In this document: piece after piece, positions 1-6,582 of the stretch
How the letters are laid out: every line of letters starts with the position of its first letter
Numbering within the stretch: the stretch's first letter is position 1
Assembly: GCF_014649335.1 (NCBI RefSeq)
Contig: NZ_BMSV01000004.1
Location: 525,131-589,130 of the forward strand
DNA: 64,000 nucleotides
Direction of reading: 5' to 3'
Origin: Streptomyces roseolilacinus
GTDB lineage: Bacteria; Actinomycetota; Actinomycetes; Streptomycetales; Streptomycetaceae
Program-made: the position numbers and the translations under genes
Notes under the pieces: model-generated
Seen by the model: only the letters and a program-made list of their open reading frames with translations
What the model was told of the DNA's origin: nothing
Database searches by the model: none

Positions 1-1
1 C

Positions 2-106
2 GTCGGGGACGGCACCATGGTCCACGCCCCGCGGCCGGGGCGGCACATCACGGTGGCGGGCGCCGGTTCGATGCCGATCCTGGGCGTCGTCCGACCGGAC
101 AGGTAG
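2..106 (+). CDS. NlpC/P60 family peptidoglycan hydrolase, C-terminal fragment
   Basis: Open from the left edge, ending at a TAG. The 34 visible residues contain GDGTMVHAPRPG and AGSMPILGVVRP. This is the usual last part of secreted Streptomyces NlpC/P60 cell-wall endopeptidases, where the residue run around VHAPRPG closes the papain-like fold. The catalytic Cys and His lie outside the window. Two hairpins follow directly, so transcription probably stops here. The family call rests on this tail only. Confidence 0.75.
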   Translation, partial: VGDGTMVHAPRPGRHITVAGAGSMPILGVVRPDR

Positions 107-126
107 GCGCGGTCCGGGCACGTCGG

Positions 127-151
127 GCCGGGGCGCCCCGAAGGCCCCGGC
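127..151 (+). terminator. hairpin after NlpC/P60 gene
   Basis: Arms GCCGGGGC (127-134) and GCCCCGGC (144-151) pair perfectly around a 9-nt loop, 20 nt after the stop codon. There is no T-tract, as is common in Streptomyces. Confidence 0.6.
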
Positions 152-160
152 GCGGACGGA

Positions 161-198
161 CCACCCCCTCCCGCGTGATGTTTCTCATGAGGGGGTGG
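161..198 (+). terminator. second hairpin, probable terminator
   Basis: Perfect 10-bp arms CCACCCCCTC (161-170) and GAGGGGGTGG (189-198) enclose an 18-nt loop. With the preceding hairpin it makes a tandem stop between the NlpC/P60 gene and the PP2C gene. Confidence 0.6.
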
Positions 199-346
199 CC
201 ATCTACCTCCCCTTGCGCGGCATATGCCACAGACTCTTCGCGGGTCGCCATTCCGTTCGGACGCCGGGTGCCGCTATGGTCCCCGTCGGCGGGGCGTCGT
301 CCGACGCTCCACCGCACCCTCGGGGGGAGGGAAGGAACCCGAACCG

Positions 347-1594
347 ATGCCCGTACCCGCGCCTGTGCCCGCACCCGTGCCCGCGCAGCGACAGAGGGTG
401 AACACGCTCGACGTGTCGAACGGTGACCTCACCCTGCTGGTGATCGAGGACGATCCGGCCGGCACCTTCACCGTCCCCGAGCTGGTCGACGCCGCCGGCG
501 GCCGCGTCCGCATACGCACCGCCCGGAACCTCACGGAGGCGGAGCGGCTGCTCACCGACGACGTGCACTGCGTCCTGGTCGACCTCGACCTGCCCGCCGA
601 CGCGCGGCGCGGCGACGACCCGCTGTCCGTGCTGCGGCACGTCCTGCGCGTCGCCCCGCGCCACGCCGTGCTCGTCCTGGCGAGGTCGGAGCGCGCGGAG
701 CTGGCGGCGGAGGCGGTACGGGCGGGCGCGCAGGACCGGCTGTTCCGGGAGGAGCTGGACGGGCCGCTGCTGAGCCGGGCCATCCGGTACGCGGTGGAGC
801 GCAAGCGCGCCGACTCGGTGCAGGTGAAGCTGGCCGAATCGCGGCTGCGGGCCCAGGAGAACGCCCGGCTGGAGCGCGGGCTCCTGCCGACGCCGCTGCT
901 CCAGGGCTCCGACCTGCGGTTCGCCGCCCGCTACCGGCCGGGCCGCTCGCGCGCCCTGCTGGGCGGGGACTTCTACGACACGGTGCGCACCCCGGACGGC
1001 ACGGTGCACGCGATGATCGGTGACGTGTGCGGACACGGCCCCGACGAGGCGGCGCTCGGCGTGGAGCTGCGCATCGCGTGGCGGGCGCTGACGTTCGCGG
1101 GCCTGTGCGGGGACGAACTGCTGTCGACGCTGCAGCAGGTCCTGGAGCACGAGCGGGAGAACGAGGAGATCTTCGCGACCCTGTGCACCGTGGACATCGA
1201 GCCCGACGGGCGGCGGGCCGGACTGTGCCTGGCCGGCCATCCGGCGCCGCTCGTCGCCCGCCCCGCGCAGGGCGCCCGGCTGCTGCCGTACGAGGACGGC
1301 GGCCCGGCGCTGGGCGTGCTGCCGAGGGCGCGGTGGCCGCGGCGGCAGGTGGAGCTGGGCGGGGTGTGGAGCCTGATGATGTACACCGACGGCCTCATCG
1401 AGGGCCGCTCGGCGGGCCCCGGCTCGCCCCGGCTCGGCCAGGAGGGCATGGTCGACATGATCAACCGCCAGCTGGCCCGGGGGCTGGTCGGCGAGGAGCT
1501 GCTGGAGGCCGCGGTGGCGGAGGTCCGCGACCTGAACGACGGCGAGCTGACGGACGACGTGGCGGTCCTGCTCCTGGACCGGGCCGCCCGCTGA
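347..1594 (+). CDS. PP2C-type (SpoIIE) serine/threonine phosphatase with receiver-like N-terminus
   Basis: A 415-aa protein phosphatase of the PPM/SpoIIE type. After a Pro/Ala/Val-rich start comes a receiver-like domain (about residues 28-145) that keeps LLVIEDD and the presumed phospho-acceptor Asp in VLVDLDLP. A short coiled linker follows, then a PP2C domain with metal-binding signatures GGDFYD, GDVCGHG and the late DDVAVLLL. Such proteins usually dephosphorylate anti-anti-sigma factors in partner-switching pathways; no partner gene is adjacent. ATG 347 is chosen because a strong GGAGGGAAGG lies 11 nt upstream; the reading frame is open further 5' but without a ribosome site. Confidence 0.85.
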   Translation: MPVPAPVPAPVPAQRQRVNTLDVSNGDLTLLVIEDDPAGTFTVPELVDAAGGRVRIRTARNLTEAERLLTDDVHCVLVDLDLPADARRGDDPLSVLRHVLRVAPRHAVLVLARSERAELAAEAVRAGAQDRLFREELDGPLLSRAIRYAVERKRADSVQVKLAESRLRAQENARLERGLLPTPLLQGSDLRFAARYRPGRSRALLGGDFYDTVRTPDGTVHAMIGDVCGHGPDEAALGVELRIAWRALTFAGLCGDELLSTLQQVLEHERENEEIFATLCTVDIEPDGRRAGLCLAGHPAPLVARPAQGARLLPYEDGGPALGVLPRARWPRRQVELGGVWSLMMYTDGLIEGRSAGPGSPRLGQEGMVDMINRQLARGLVGEELLEAAVAEVRDLNDGELTDDVAVLLLDRAAR

Positions 1595-1652
1595 CGGGCC
1601 GGCCGCTCCGGCCCGTCGGCCGACGGCCTGTCGGCGGACGGCCCGGGGACCG

Positions 1653-1982
1653 CTAGCGGCCGCCGTTGTAGGGGCCGTACGGGCCGTCGCTGCTGGAGCC
1701 GCGGCGGCCGCCGCCCGACACCTGCCGCAGGGCGGGGCGGACGTCCACCATGAAGACGATGGTCGCGACGAGTCCGGCGAGCTGGAGGACCAGGAGGATC
1801 GGGAAGAGGTTCACGACGACCGTGACGCCCAGGATGATCAACCAGAACGGCTTGGTCTGCTTGTCCGCGGCCCGGTAGGCGTCCTCGCGTGCCAGGACGG
1901 CGAGGACCAGCGCGACGGCGGCGAGCGCGAGCATCGCGAGGGACAGCAGCCCGAGCAGCGAGTTGAAGCCGGACATCAGCAT
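1653..1982 (-). CDS. DUF2516 family membrane protein
   Basis: A 109-aa protein with two hydrophobic segments (about residues 5-30 and 45-78) separated by a charged loop containing AADKQTKPFW, then a Gly/Ser-rich tail ending PYGPYNGGR. This layout matches the actinobacterial DUF2516 family, whose function is unknown. It lies downstream of the XRE and HbhA-like genes on the same strand. Two ATG codons two residues apart (1982, 1976) could serve as start; no clear ribosome site separates them. Confidence 0.8.
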   Translation of the reverse strand: MLMSGFNSLLGLLSLAMLALAAVALVLAVLAREDAYRAADKQTKPFWLIILGVTVVVNLFPILLVLQLAGLVATIVFMVDVRPALRQVSGGGRRGSSSDGPYGPYNGGR

Positions 1983-2112
1983 GGTGAGTACCGCCTGTCA
2001 GGTGGGTGGAGCGCCTCGCGGCCAAGGTACCCGTACAACGCTCCGACAACCGTGAACGTGCCCGGCCGGGCCGCACGCCGGTGAGGCACCGGGCCCGGCC
2101 GGACGCCTCGGT

Positions 2113-2709
2113 TCACTTCTCGCCGGTGGTGCCCGAGGAGGTGGTCTTCCGGGTGGTGCCCCTGCGGGTGGAGGCCCTCCGCTCGGCGGCGGTCCTGGCG
2201 GGGGCGTCGGCGTCCGCCTCGGCCCCGGCCGCCTTCCCGGTGCCGCCGGCCCCGGTGGCCTTGTCGTCCTTGGCGGCCTTGGGCTCCGGGGCGGTGTCGG
2301 GCTCGACGGCGATGGCGATCTCGGTGATCTCCTCGGCGGCCTCGCCGCGCCACGCCCGGACGGCCTGCTCGCCGTGCTCGGCGACCTTCTCGTACGTCTC
2401 GCGGGCCTTCACGGCGTACTCGGCCGCCATGCCGACGCCGCGCAGGGCCAGGCCCTGGGCGGTCTCGCCGAGCTTCTTCAGGTCCGTGTCGAGGCCGTCG
2501 ACCAGCTCGACGAACTTGGTCTGGAGCGTCGCCTGGGCCTCCTTGGCCTGCGCGGTGACCTTCTCCTGGACTTCCTTCGGGTCGGTGTTGCGCACCGCGT
2601 CGAGCCGGGACGGGGCCTCGGCGGCGATCTTGCGGGCCTGCTGCACGGCGAGGTCGGCGGTACCGGCGGCGAAGTAGAGGGGCGTACGCAGTTCGTCGAT
2701 GATGGCCAT
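2113..2709 (-). CDS. HbhA-like (heparin-binding haemagglutinin-like) coiled-coil protein
   Basis: A 198-aa protein starting MAIIDELRTPLYFAAG, as HbhA-like proteins do, followed by a long Ala/Glu/Lys-rich helical region (about residues 20-120) likely to form a coiled coil. The low-complexity C-terminus carries Ala, Lys, Arg and Thr. In mycobacteria HbhA is a surface adhesin with a lysine-rich tail; in Streptomyces the role is not known and the tail is less basic. ATG 2709 is preceded by GGGAGG with good spacing; the frame is open to 2817 without such a site. It lies 58 nt after the XRE regulator gene, which may control it. Confidence 0.75.
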   Translation of the reverse strand: MAIIDELRTPLYFAAGTADLAVQQARKIAAEAPSRLDAVRNTDPKEVQEKVTAQAKEAQATLQTKFVELVDGLDTDLKKLGETAQGLALRGVGMAAEYAVKARETYEKVAEHGEQAVRAWRGEAAEEITEIAIAVEPDTAPEPKAAKDDKATGAGGTGKAAGAEADADAPARTAAERRASTRRGTTRKTTSSGTTGEK

Positions 2710-2767
2710 GGTCTGTGGTCCTCCCATGTCGCGGGTCGTCGCGCGCGAGCGCGGGTTCGCCGCGGGG

Positions 2768-3169
2768 TCAGAGTTCGGTGGATCCTGCGCCTGTTCCGGC
2801 ATCGCCGGTGCCGCCACCCGTGTCGAGCGCGTTCTCCTTGCGGAAGGAGTCGTAGATCTGGAGCAGCACCTGCTTCTGCCGCTCGTTGATCGACGGGTCG
2901 GCGAGAACGGCGGCCCGCGTCTCCAGCTCCTCGCGGTCCCGCTCGTCGAGGATCCCGGCCCGCACGTACAGGGTCTCGGCGGAGATCCGCAGCGCCTTGG
3001 CGACCTGCTGGAGGACCTCCGCGCTCGGCTTGCGCAGCCCGCGCTCGATCTGGCTCAGATACGGGTTCGACACCCCGGCCGCCTCCGCGAGCTGCCGCAG
3101 CGACAGCTGCGCGGTGCGCCGCTGCTCGCGCAGGTACTCGCCGAGGTTGCCGACGTTGAGCGATGCCAT
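2768..3169 (-). CDS. XRE-family helix-turn-helix regulator
   Basis: A 133-aa regulator. Residues about 10-65 form an XRE HTH (LGEYLREQRRTAQLSLRQLA then VSNPYLSQIERGLRKPS); the remainder is a helical tail with DPSINERQKQVLLQIYDSF. Proteins with this tail sit beside HbhA-like genes in many Streptomyces, and the gene pair here has only a 58-nt gap, so control of the downstream gene and of itself is likely. A 16-bp palindrome at 3202-3217 lies 33 nt upstream of the start and is the obvious operator. Confidence 0.88.
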   Translation of the reverse strand: MASLNVGNLGEYLREQRRTAQLSLRQLAEAAGVSNPYLSQIERGLRKPSAEVLQQVAKALRISAETLYVRAGILDERDREELETRAAVLADPSINERQKQVLLQIYDSFRKENALDTGGGTGDAGTGAGSTEL

Positions 3170-3201
3170 ACCCCGATGCTGCCCCACTCTCGCTAACAAT
3201 T

Positions 3202-3217
3202 GCAAGCACATGCTTGC
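3202..3217. promoter_or_regulatory. palindromic operator candidate between xre gene and divergent gene
   Basis: GCAAGCACATGCTTGC is a perfect inverted repeat with a 2-nt centre. It stands in the divergent gap between the XRE regulator (start 3169, minus) and the DUF5710 gene (start 3311, plus), overlapping a TTGCAA that could be the -35 of the regulator promoter. Dimeric XRE proteins bind dyads of this size, so autoregulation is inferred. Confidence 0.6.
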
Positions 3218-3310
3218 CACGGTTACACACCCCGGACGTCCCCGCCACCGCTGCCCGCCCCGCGGCGTCCCGTGCCAGCATGGGCGGAGACGACCGTCGG
3301 GAGGGGAGCC

Positions 3311-4105
3311 ATGGCAGTCGAACGCCTCTGGTTGGACGTGCCGTTCGCCGAGAAGGACGAGGCGAAGAAGGGCGGGGCCCGGTGGGATCCCGCGGCCCGG
3401 CGCTGGTACGCGCCGCGCCCGGGGATGGCGGAGCTGGAGCGGTGGGCGGCCGCGCCCGACGTCCCCGACCTGCTGCCCGGGGAGGACCGGAGCCTCGGCA
3501 GCGGCCTGTTCGTCGATCTGGTGCCGCGGACCTGCTGGTTCACCAACGTCCGCTCCTGCGTGGACGCGAAGGACTGGGAACGGCTCCGCCGGATGATCAC
3601 CCGTCGGGCCGGGCAGCGGTGCGAGATCTGCGGGGCCGCCGAGAGCCGCGAGCAGAGGCGGTGGCTGGAGGCCCACGAGCGCTGGACCTTCGACGAGGCG
3701 GCGCGCGTGCAGACCCTCAGGCGCCTCGTCTGCCTGTGCACCGACTGCCACACGGTCACCCACTACGGCTACGCACAGGTCCGCGGCGTCGAGGCGCAGG
3801 CGTTCGCCCACCTGGTGAAGGTCACCGGGATGACCGAGGTGCAGGCCCGGCAGCACGTCCAGGCCGCCTTCGCGGTGTGGGAGAAGCGCTCCCTGGTCAC
3901 CTGGGAGCTGGACCTGGGCATCCTCACCGACGCCGGGATCACGCTCGCCCCGCCTCCCGGGGCGGGGGGCCGCGCCCGGGTCTCCGAGGAGACGCTGCGT
4001 TCCGGTGGCCGCCCGGCGGCGCCCCGCCGGCCCGGTCCGGAGCGGGACGCCCGGGGGTACGGGCGGGGTCCGGCCACTCCGGGCCCTGACCGCCCCAGGC
4101 CCTGA
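3311..4105 (+). CDS. DUF5710 and HNH-like domain protein
   Basis: A 264-aa protein. Residues about 5-35 (LWLDVPFAEKDEAKKGGARW then WYAP) match the short DUF5710 motif found in DNA-processing and antirestriction-type proteins. Mid-protein CEICG and CLCTDCHTVTHYG form two CxxC pairs around LEAHERW, the usual zinc-knuckle layout of an HNH nuclease fold. Nuclease activity is inferred, not shown. The start has GGGAGGGGAGCC immediately before ATG. The Pro/Arg/Gly-rich C-terminus runs into a 16-bp tandem repeat, so the last codons may be recent additions. Confidence 0.72.
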   Translation: MAVERLWLDVPFAEKDEAKKGGARWDPAARRWYAPRPGMAELERWAAAPDVPDLLPGEDRSLGSGLFVDLVPRTCWFTNVRSCVDAKDWERLRRMITRRAGQRCEICGAAESREQRRWLEAHERWTFDEAARVQTLRRLVCLCTDCHTVTHYGYAQVRGVEAQAFAHLVKVTGMTEVQARQHVQAAFAVWEKRSLVTWELDLGILTDAGITLAPPPGAGGRARVSEETLRSGGRPAAPRRPGPERDARGYGRGPATPGPDRPRP

Positions 4106-4179
4106 CCGGTCCTGGGCCTGACCGGTCCTGGGCCTGACCGGTCCCGGGCCTGGCCCCTCCCGGGCCTGGCCACCCCGGG
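4085..4179. repeat. six tandem copies of a 16-bp GC-rich unit
   Basis: Units begin at 4085, 4101, 4117, 4133, 4149 and 4165; the consensus is CCTGACCGGTCCTGGG and the central copies are identical. The last unit is 15 bp. The array starts in the last codons of the DUF5710 gene and fills the gap to the convergent sulfurtransferase gene. Each unit holds a small dyad (ACCGGT), so the array can fold and may also stop transcription from both sides. Confidence 0.85.
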
Positions 4180-4195
4180 TCGCCGTCCGGTGCGG

Positions 4196-5227
4196 TCAGG
4201 GGCGTGGGGCCGCCCCGCCCGTCACCACCGGCAGGTCCGACGGCCGCCCCCACTCGCTCCACGAGCCGTCGTACACCGCCAGGTCCCCGTACCCGGACAG
4301 CTCCGCTCCCAGTGCCAGGACGCAGGCCGTCACCCCCGAACCGCAGCTGAACAGCAGCCGCTTGGACCCCTCCCCCACCAGCGGCGCGAACAGCTCGCGC
4401 AGCTCGGCCGGAGGGCGCATCCGCCCCGCCCCGTCCAGCAGGTCCCCGAACGGCAGGTTCACCGCGCCGGGCATGTGGCCGCCGCGCAGTCCGCCACGGG
4501 GCTCGGGCTCCGTCCCGGCGAAGCGGCCGCGCGTACGGGCGTCCAGCACGACCGCGCCCGGGTCCGCGAGGGCGGCCGCGACGGCGGCGCTCCCGACGAG
4601 CCACCCCTCGCGCGGCCGCGCCGTGAACCCGCCCCGCACCGGGGCCGCGGCGGCCGGGGGGCCGTCCTCCACGGGCAGTCCCGCCGCGGCCCAGCCGGGC
4701 AGCCCGCCGTCCAGGACGGCGACCCGGTCGAAGCCCGAGGCGCGCAGCATCCACCAGGCGCGGGCGGCGGAGTGGAGGCCGGCCGCGTCGTACACGACGA
4801 CCGTGCTCGTGTCGTCCACCCCCAGGTCGCGCACCGCCTCCGTGAACCGGGCGGCGTCCGGCGCGGTGTGCGGCAGCGGCGCGTCGTGGTCGGACAGCGC
4901 GCCGTCGATGTCGAAGCGCCGTGCCCCGGGCACGCGCCGCCCGACGTCCCGGTGCGCGCCCACCGAGGCGTCGAGGACGACCAGTCCGGCCGTCCCCAGC
5001 CGCTCCCCCAGCCACCGGGGGGTGACGAGCGGGCCCGGGACGGCCACCGGGGCGCCCCCGGCCGCCGTGACGTGCCGGGCCCCAGCGGCTCCCGCGCCTC
5101 CCGCGGCCTCTGTTGCTTCCGTGCCTCCCACGACCTCTGCTGCTTCGGTGCCTTCCGCGGCCACTGTTGCTCCTGTGGTTTCCGTGGGCCGGGGGTTCCG
5201 TCCGGCTTCCTGCTCCGGGGTGGTCAT
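4196..5227 (-). CDS. sulfurtransferase (tandem rhodanese, 3-mercaptopyruvate sulfurtransferase type)
   Basis: A 343-aa protein with two rhodanese domains: an inactive N-terminal one (PGPLVTPRWLGERLG to LDGGLPGWAAAGLP) and a catalytic C-terminal one. The active loop is SCGSGVTAC; CGSGVT is the loop of mercaptopyruvate sulfurtransferases such as SseA, whereas thiosulfate-specific enzymes usually have CRxGxT. It should transfer sulfur from mercaptopyruvate to an acceptor in the cytosol. About 55 Ala/Glu/Gly/Thr-rich residues precede the first domain and look unstructured. Its ATG overlaps the stop of the ATP-grasp gene (ATGA), indicating translational coupling. A second, thiosulfate-type sulfurtransferase lies at 20523-21368. 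Confidence 0.85.
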   Translation of the reverse strand: MTTPEQEAGRNPRPTETTGATVAAEGTEAAEVVGGTEATEAAGGAGAAGARHVTAAGGAPVAVPGPLVTPRWLGERLGTAGLVVLDASVGAHRDVGRRVPGARRFDIDGALSDHDAPLPHTAPDAARFTEAVRDLGVDDTSTVVVYDAAGLHSAARAWWMLRASGFDRVAVLDGGLPGWAAAGLPVEDGPPAAAAPVRGGFTARPREGWLVGSAAVAAALADPGAVVLDARTRGRFAGTEPEPRGGLRGGHMPGAVNLPFGDLLDGAGRMRPPAELRELFAPLVGEGSKRLLFSCGSGVTACVLALGAELSGYGDLAVYDGSWSEWGRPSDLPVVTGGAAPRP

Positions 5228-6465
5228 GCGTCCTCCTCCGACGGGGTCGTCGTCACGATCGTCCGGGACCTCAGTTCGTCGACCGCGTCCGCGCACGCGC
5301 GCGTGCCGTCCGCCGTCAGCACCGCCATGCCCAGCCGGTCCGCCGACGACCGGAGCGGGGAGACCGGGTCGCCCGGCTCCACCGGGAGGTCCCAGTGCTC
5401 CAGCCGCCACGCGGTCGGGGCGGGCCTCGGGGCGACCGCCGCCACCCGGCCCGGCGGGGCGGTGACGAACACCGTCGCCGCCGCGGCCGCCACCGCCCCG
5501 TCCGGCTCCTCGCGCGGGCCCTCGCCGACCGGCCAGCCCAGCGCGGCGCGGCGCCAGTCGATCCCGCGGGTGAGGCGTACGAGGTCGGGGATGCCGTCGC
5601 CGCCGGGGCGGTTGTGCGTCTCGATGACGGTCACGCGCGCGCCGTCGACCTTGACCTCCGTGTGCGCCGGGCCGTCCGTGAGGCCCACCGCGTCGAGCAG
5701 TTCCGCGACCGCCCGCTCCACGCGCCGCCGTCCGGCCGCGTCCAGCGACGGCGCCGGCATCAGGTGGGCGACCTCGACGCACGCCTCGCCCTGCGTGTGC
5801 TTCTCCGCGATGCCGAGGCACGTGTGGCGTCCGCCCGAGGACAGCGTCTCGACGCTGAACTCCCGCCCCCCGACGTACCGTTCGAGCAGGGTGGCCCCGG
5901 TCCTGCGGTCCTCCGGCAGGTCCGCCGCCGACCGGAGGAGCGCGACCGCGTTGCTGCCGGTGCCCGCGATCGGCTTGGCGACGACCGGCGCCCCCGCACC
6001 CGCACCCGCACCCGCACCACCGTGCCCGGCACCCCCGGCACCCCCGCCGCCCCCGCCGCCCCCGCCGAACAGCCGGGCCACCGCCTCGGCGTCGTCGCCG
6101 GCCGCGAACGGCGGGTTCAGGTGCGGGGCCGCCCGCTCCAGTACGCGCCGCATCTCCAGCTTGTCGCGGGTGGCCCGTACGACCTCCGGGGGCACCCCGG
6201 CCGCGCCGAGGCGCCGCGCCGCGACGGCCGCCGGTTCGAGCCCGAGTTCGGTGAGCGAGACGACGGCGGCCGGGGACAGGGGGCGCAGCACCTCGTCGAC
6301 GAACGCCAGGAACGTCGGGCCGTGCTGGTAGTCGACCGCGTGGTGCGCGGCGGCGGGCGCGTCGAGGGGAGCCGCGCCGGGCAGCCGTACGTGGACGACG
6401 TCGACGGGCAGCGTGGCCGCCGCGCGGGCGACCGCTCCGTCGGCGCCGAGGACCACGAGCGTCAC
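5224..6465 (-). CDS. ATP-grasp domain protein
   Basis: A 413-aa ATP-grasp enzyme of the carboxylate-amine/thiol ligase superfamily. Visible are the nucleotide-binding PVVAKPIAGTGSNAV, a family-type RYVGGREFSVET, and the metal-binding HTEVKV and VIETHNRPGGDG. An NAD-fold-like start (TLVVLGADGAVARAAA) precedes it. The substrate is not evident; similar proteins activate amino acids or peptides. A Gly/Ala run of about 30 residues sits just before the ATP-binding lysine. GTG 6465 is chosen because upstream codons are poorly conserved in composition and GGAGCGG precedes it; the frame is open to 6558. It is coupled to the sulfurtransferase downstream. Confidence 0.78.
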   Translation of the reverse strand: MTLVVLGADGAVARAAATLPVDVVHVRLPGAAPLDAPAAAHHAVDYQHGPTFLAFVDEVLRPLSPAAVVSLTELGLEPAAVAARRLGAAGVPPEVVRATRDKLEMRRVLERAAPHLNPPFAAGDDAEAVARLFGGGGGGGGGAGGAGHGGAGAGAGAGAPVVAKPIAGTGSNAVALLRSAADLPEDRRTGATLLERYVGGREFSVETLSSGGRHTCLGIAEKHTQGEACVEVAHLMPAPSLDAAGRRRVERAVAELLDAVGLTDGPAHTEVKVDGARVTVIETHNRPGGDGIPDLVRLTRGIDWRRAALGWPVGEGPREEPDGAVAAAAATVFVTAPPGRVAAVAPRPAPTAWRLEHWDLPVEPGDPVSPLRSSADRLGMAVLTADGTRACADAVDELRSRTIVTTTPSEEDA

Positions 6466-6582
6466 GGCGCCCGCTCCGGGGCGCGCGCACGGCGGGCGCG
6501 GCGTCCGTCCCCCCACTCCACGGGGGTGATCGTAGCGGCCGGGCGCCCGCCCCGGCACCGTGCGCGCGCCCGGGCCGACCGG

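Noticed and set aside
4085..4179. CRISPR array
   Set aside because: Units are contiguous with no unique spacers; it is a simple tandem repeat.
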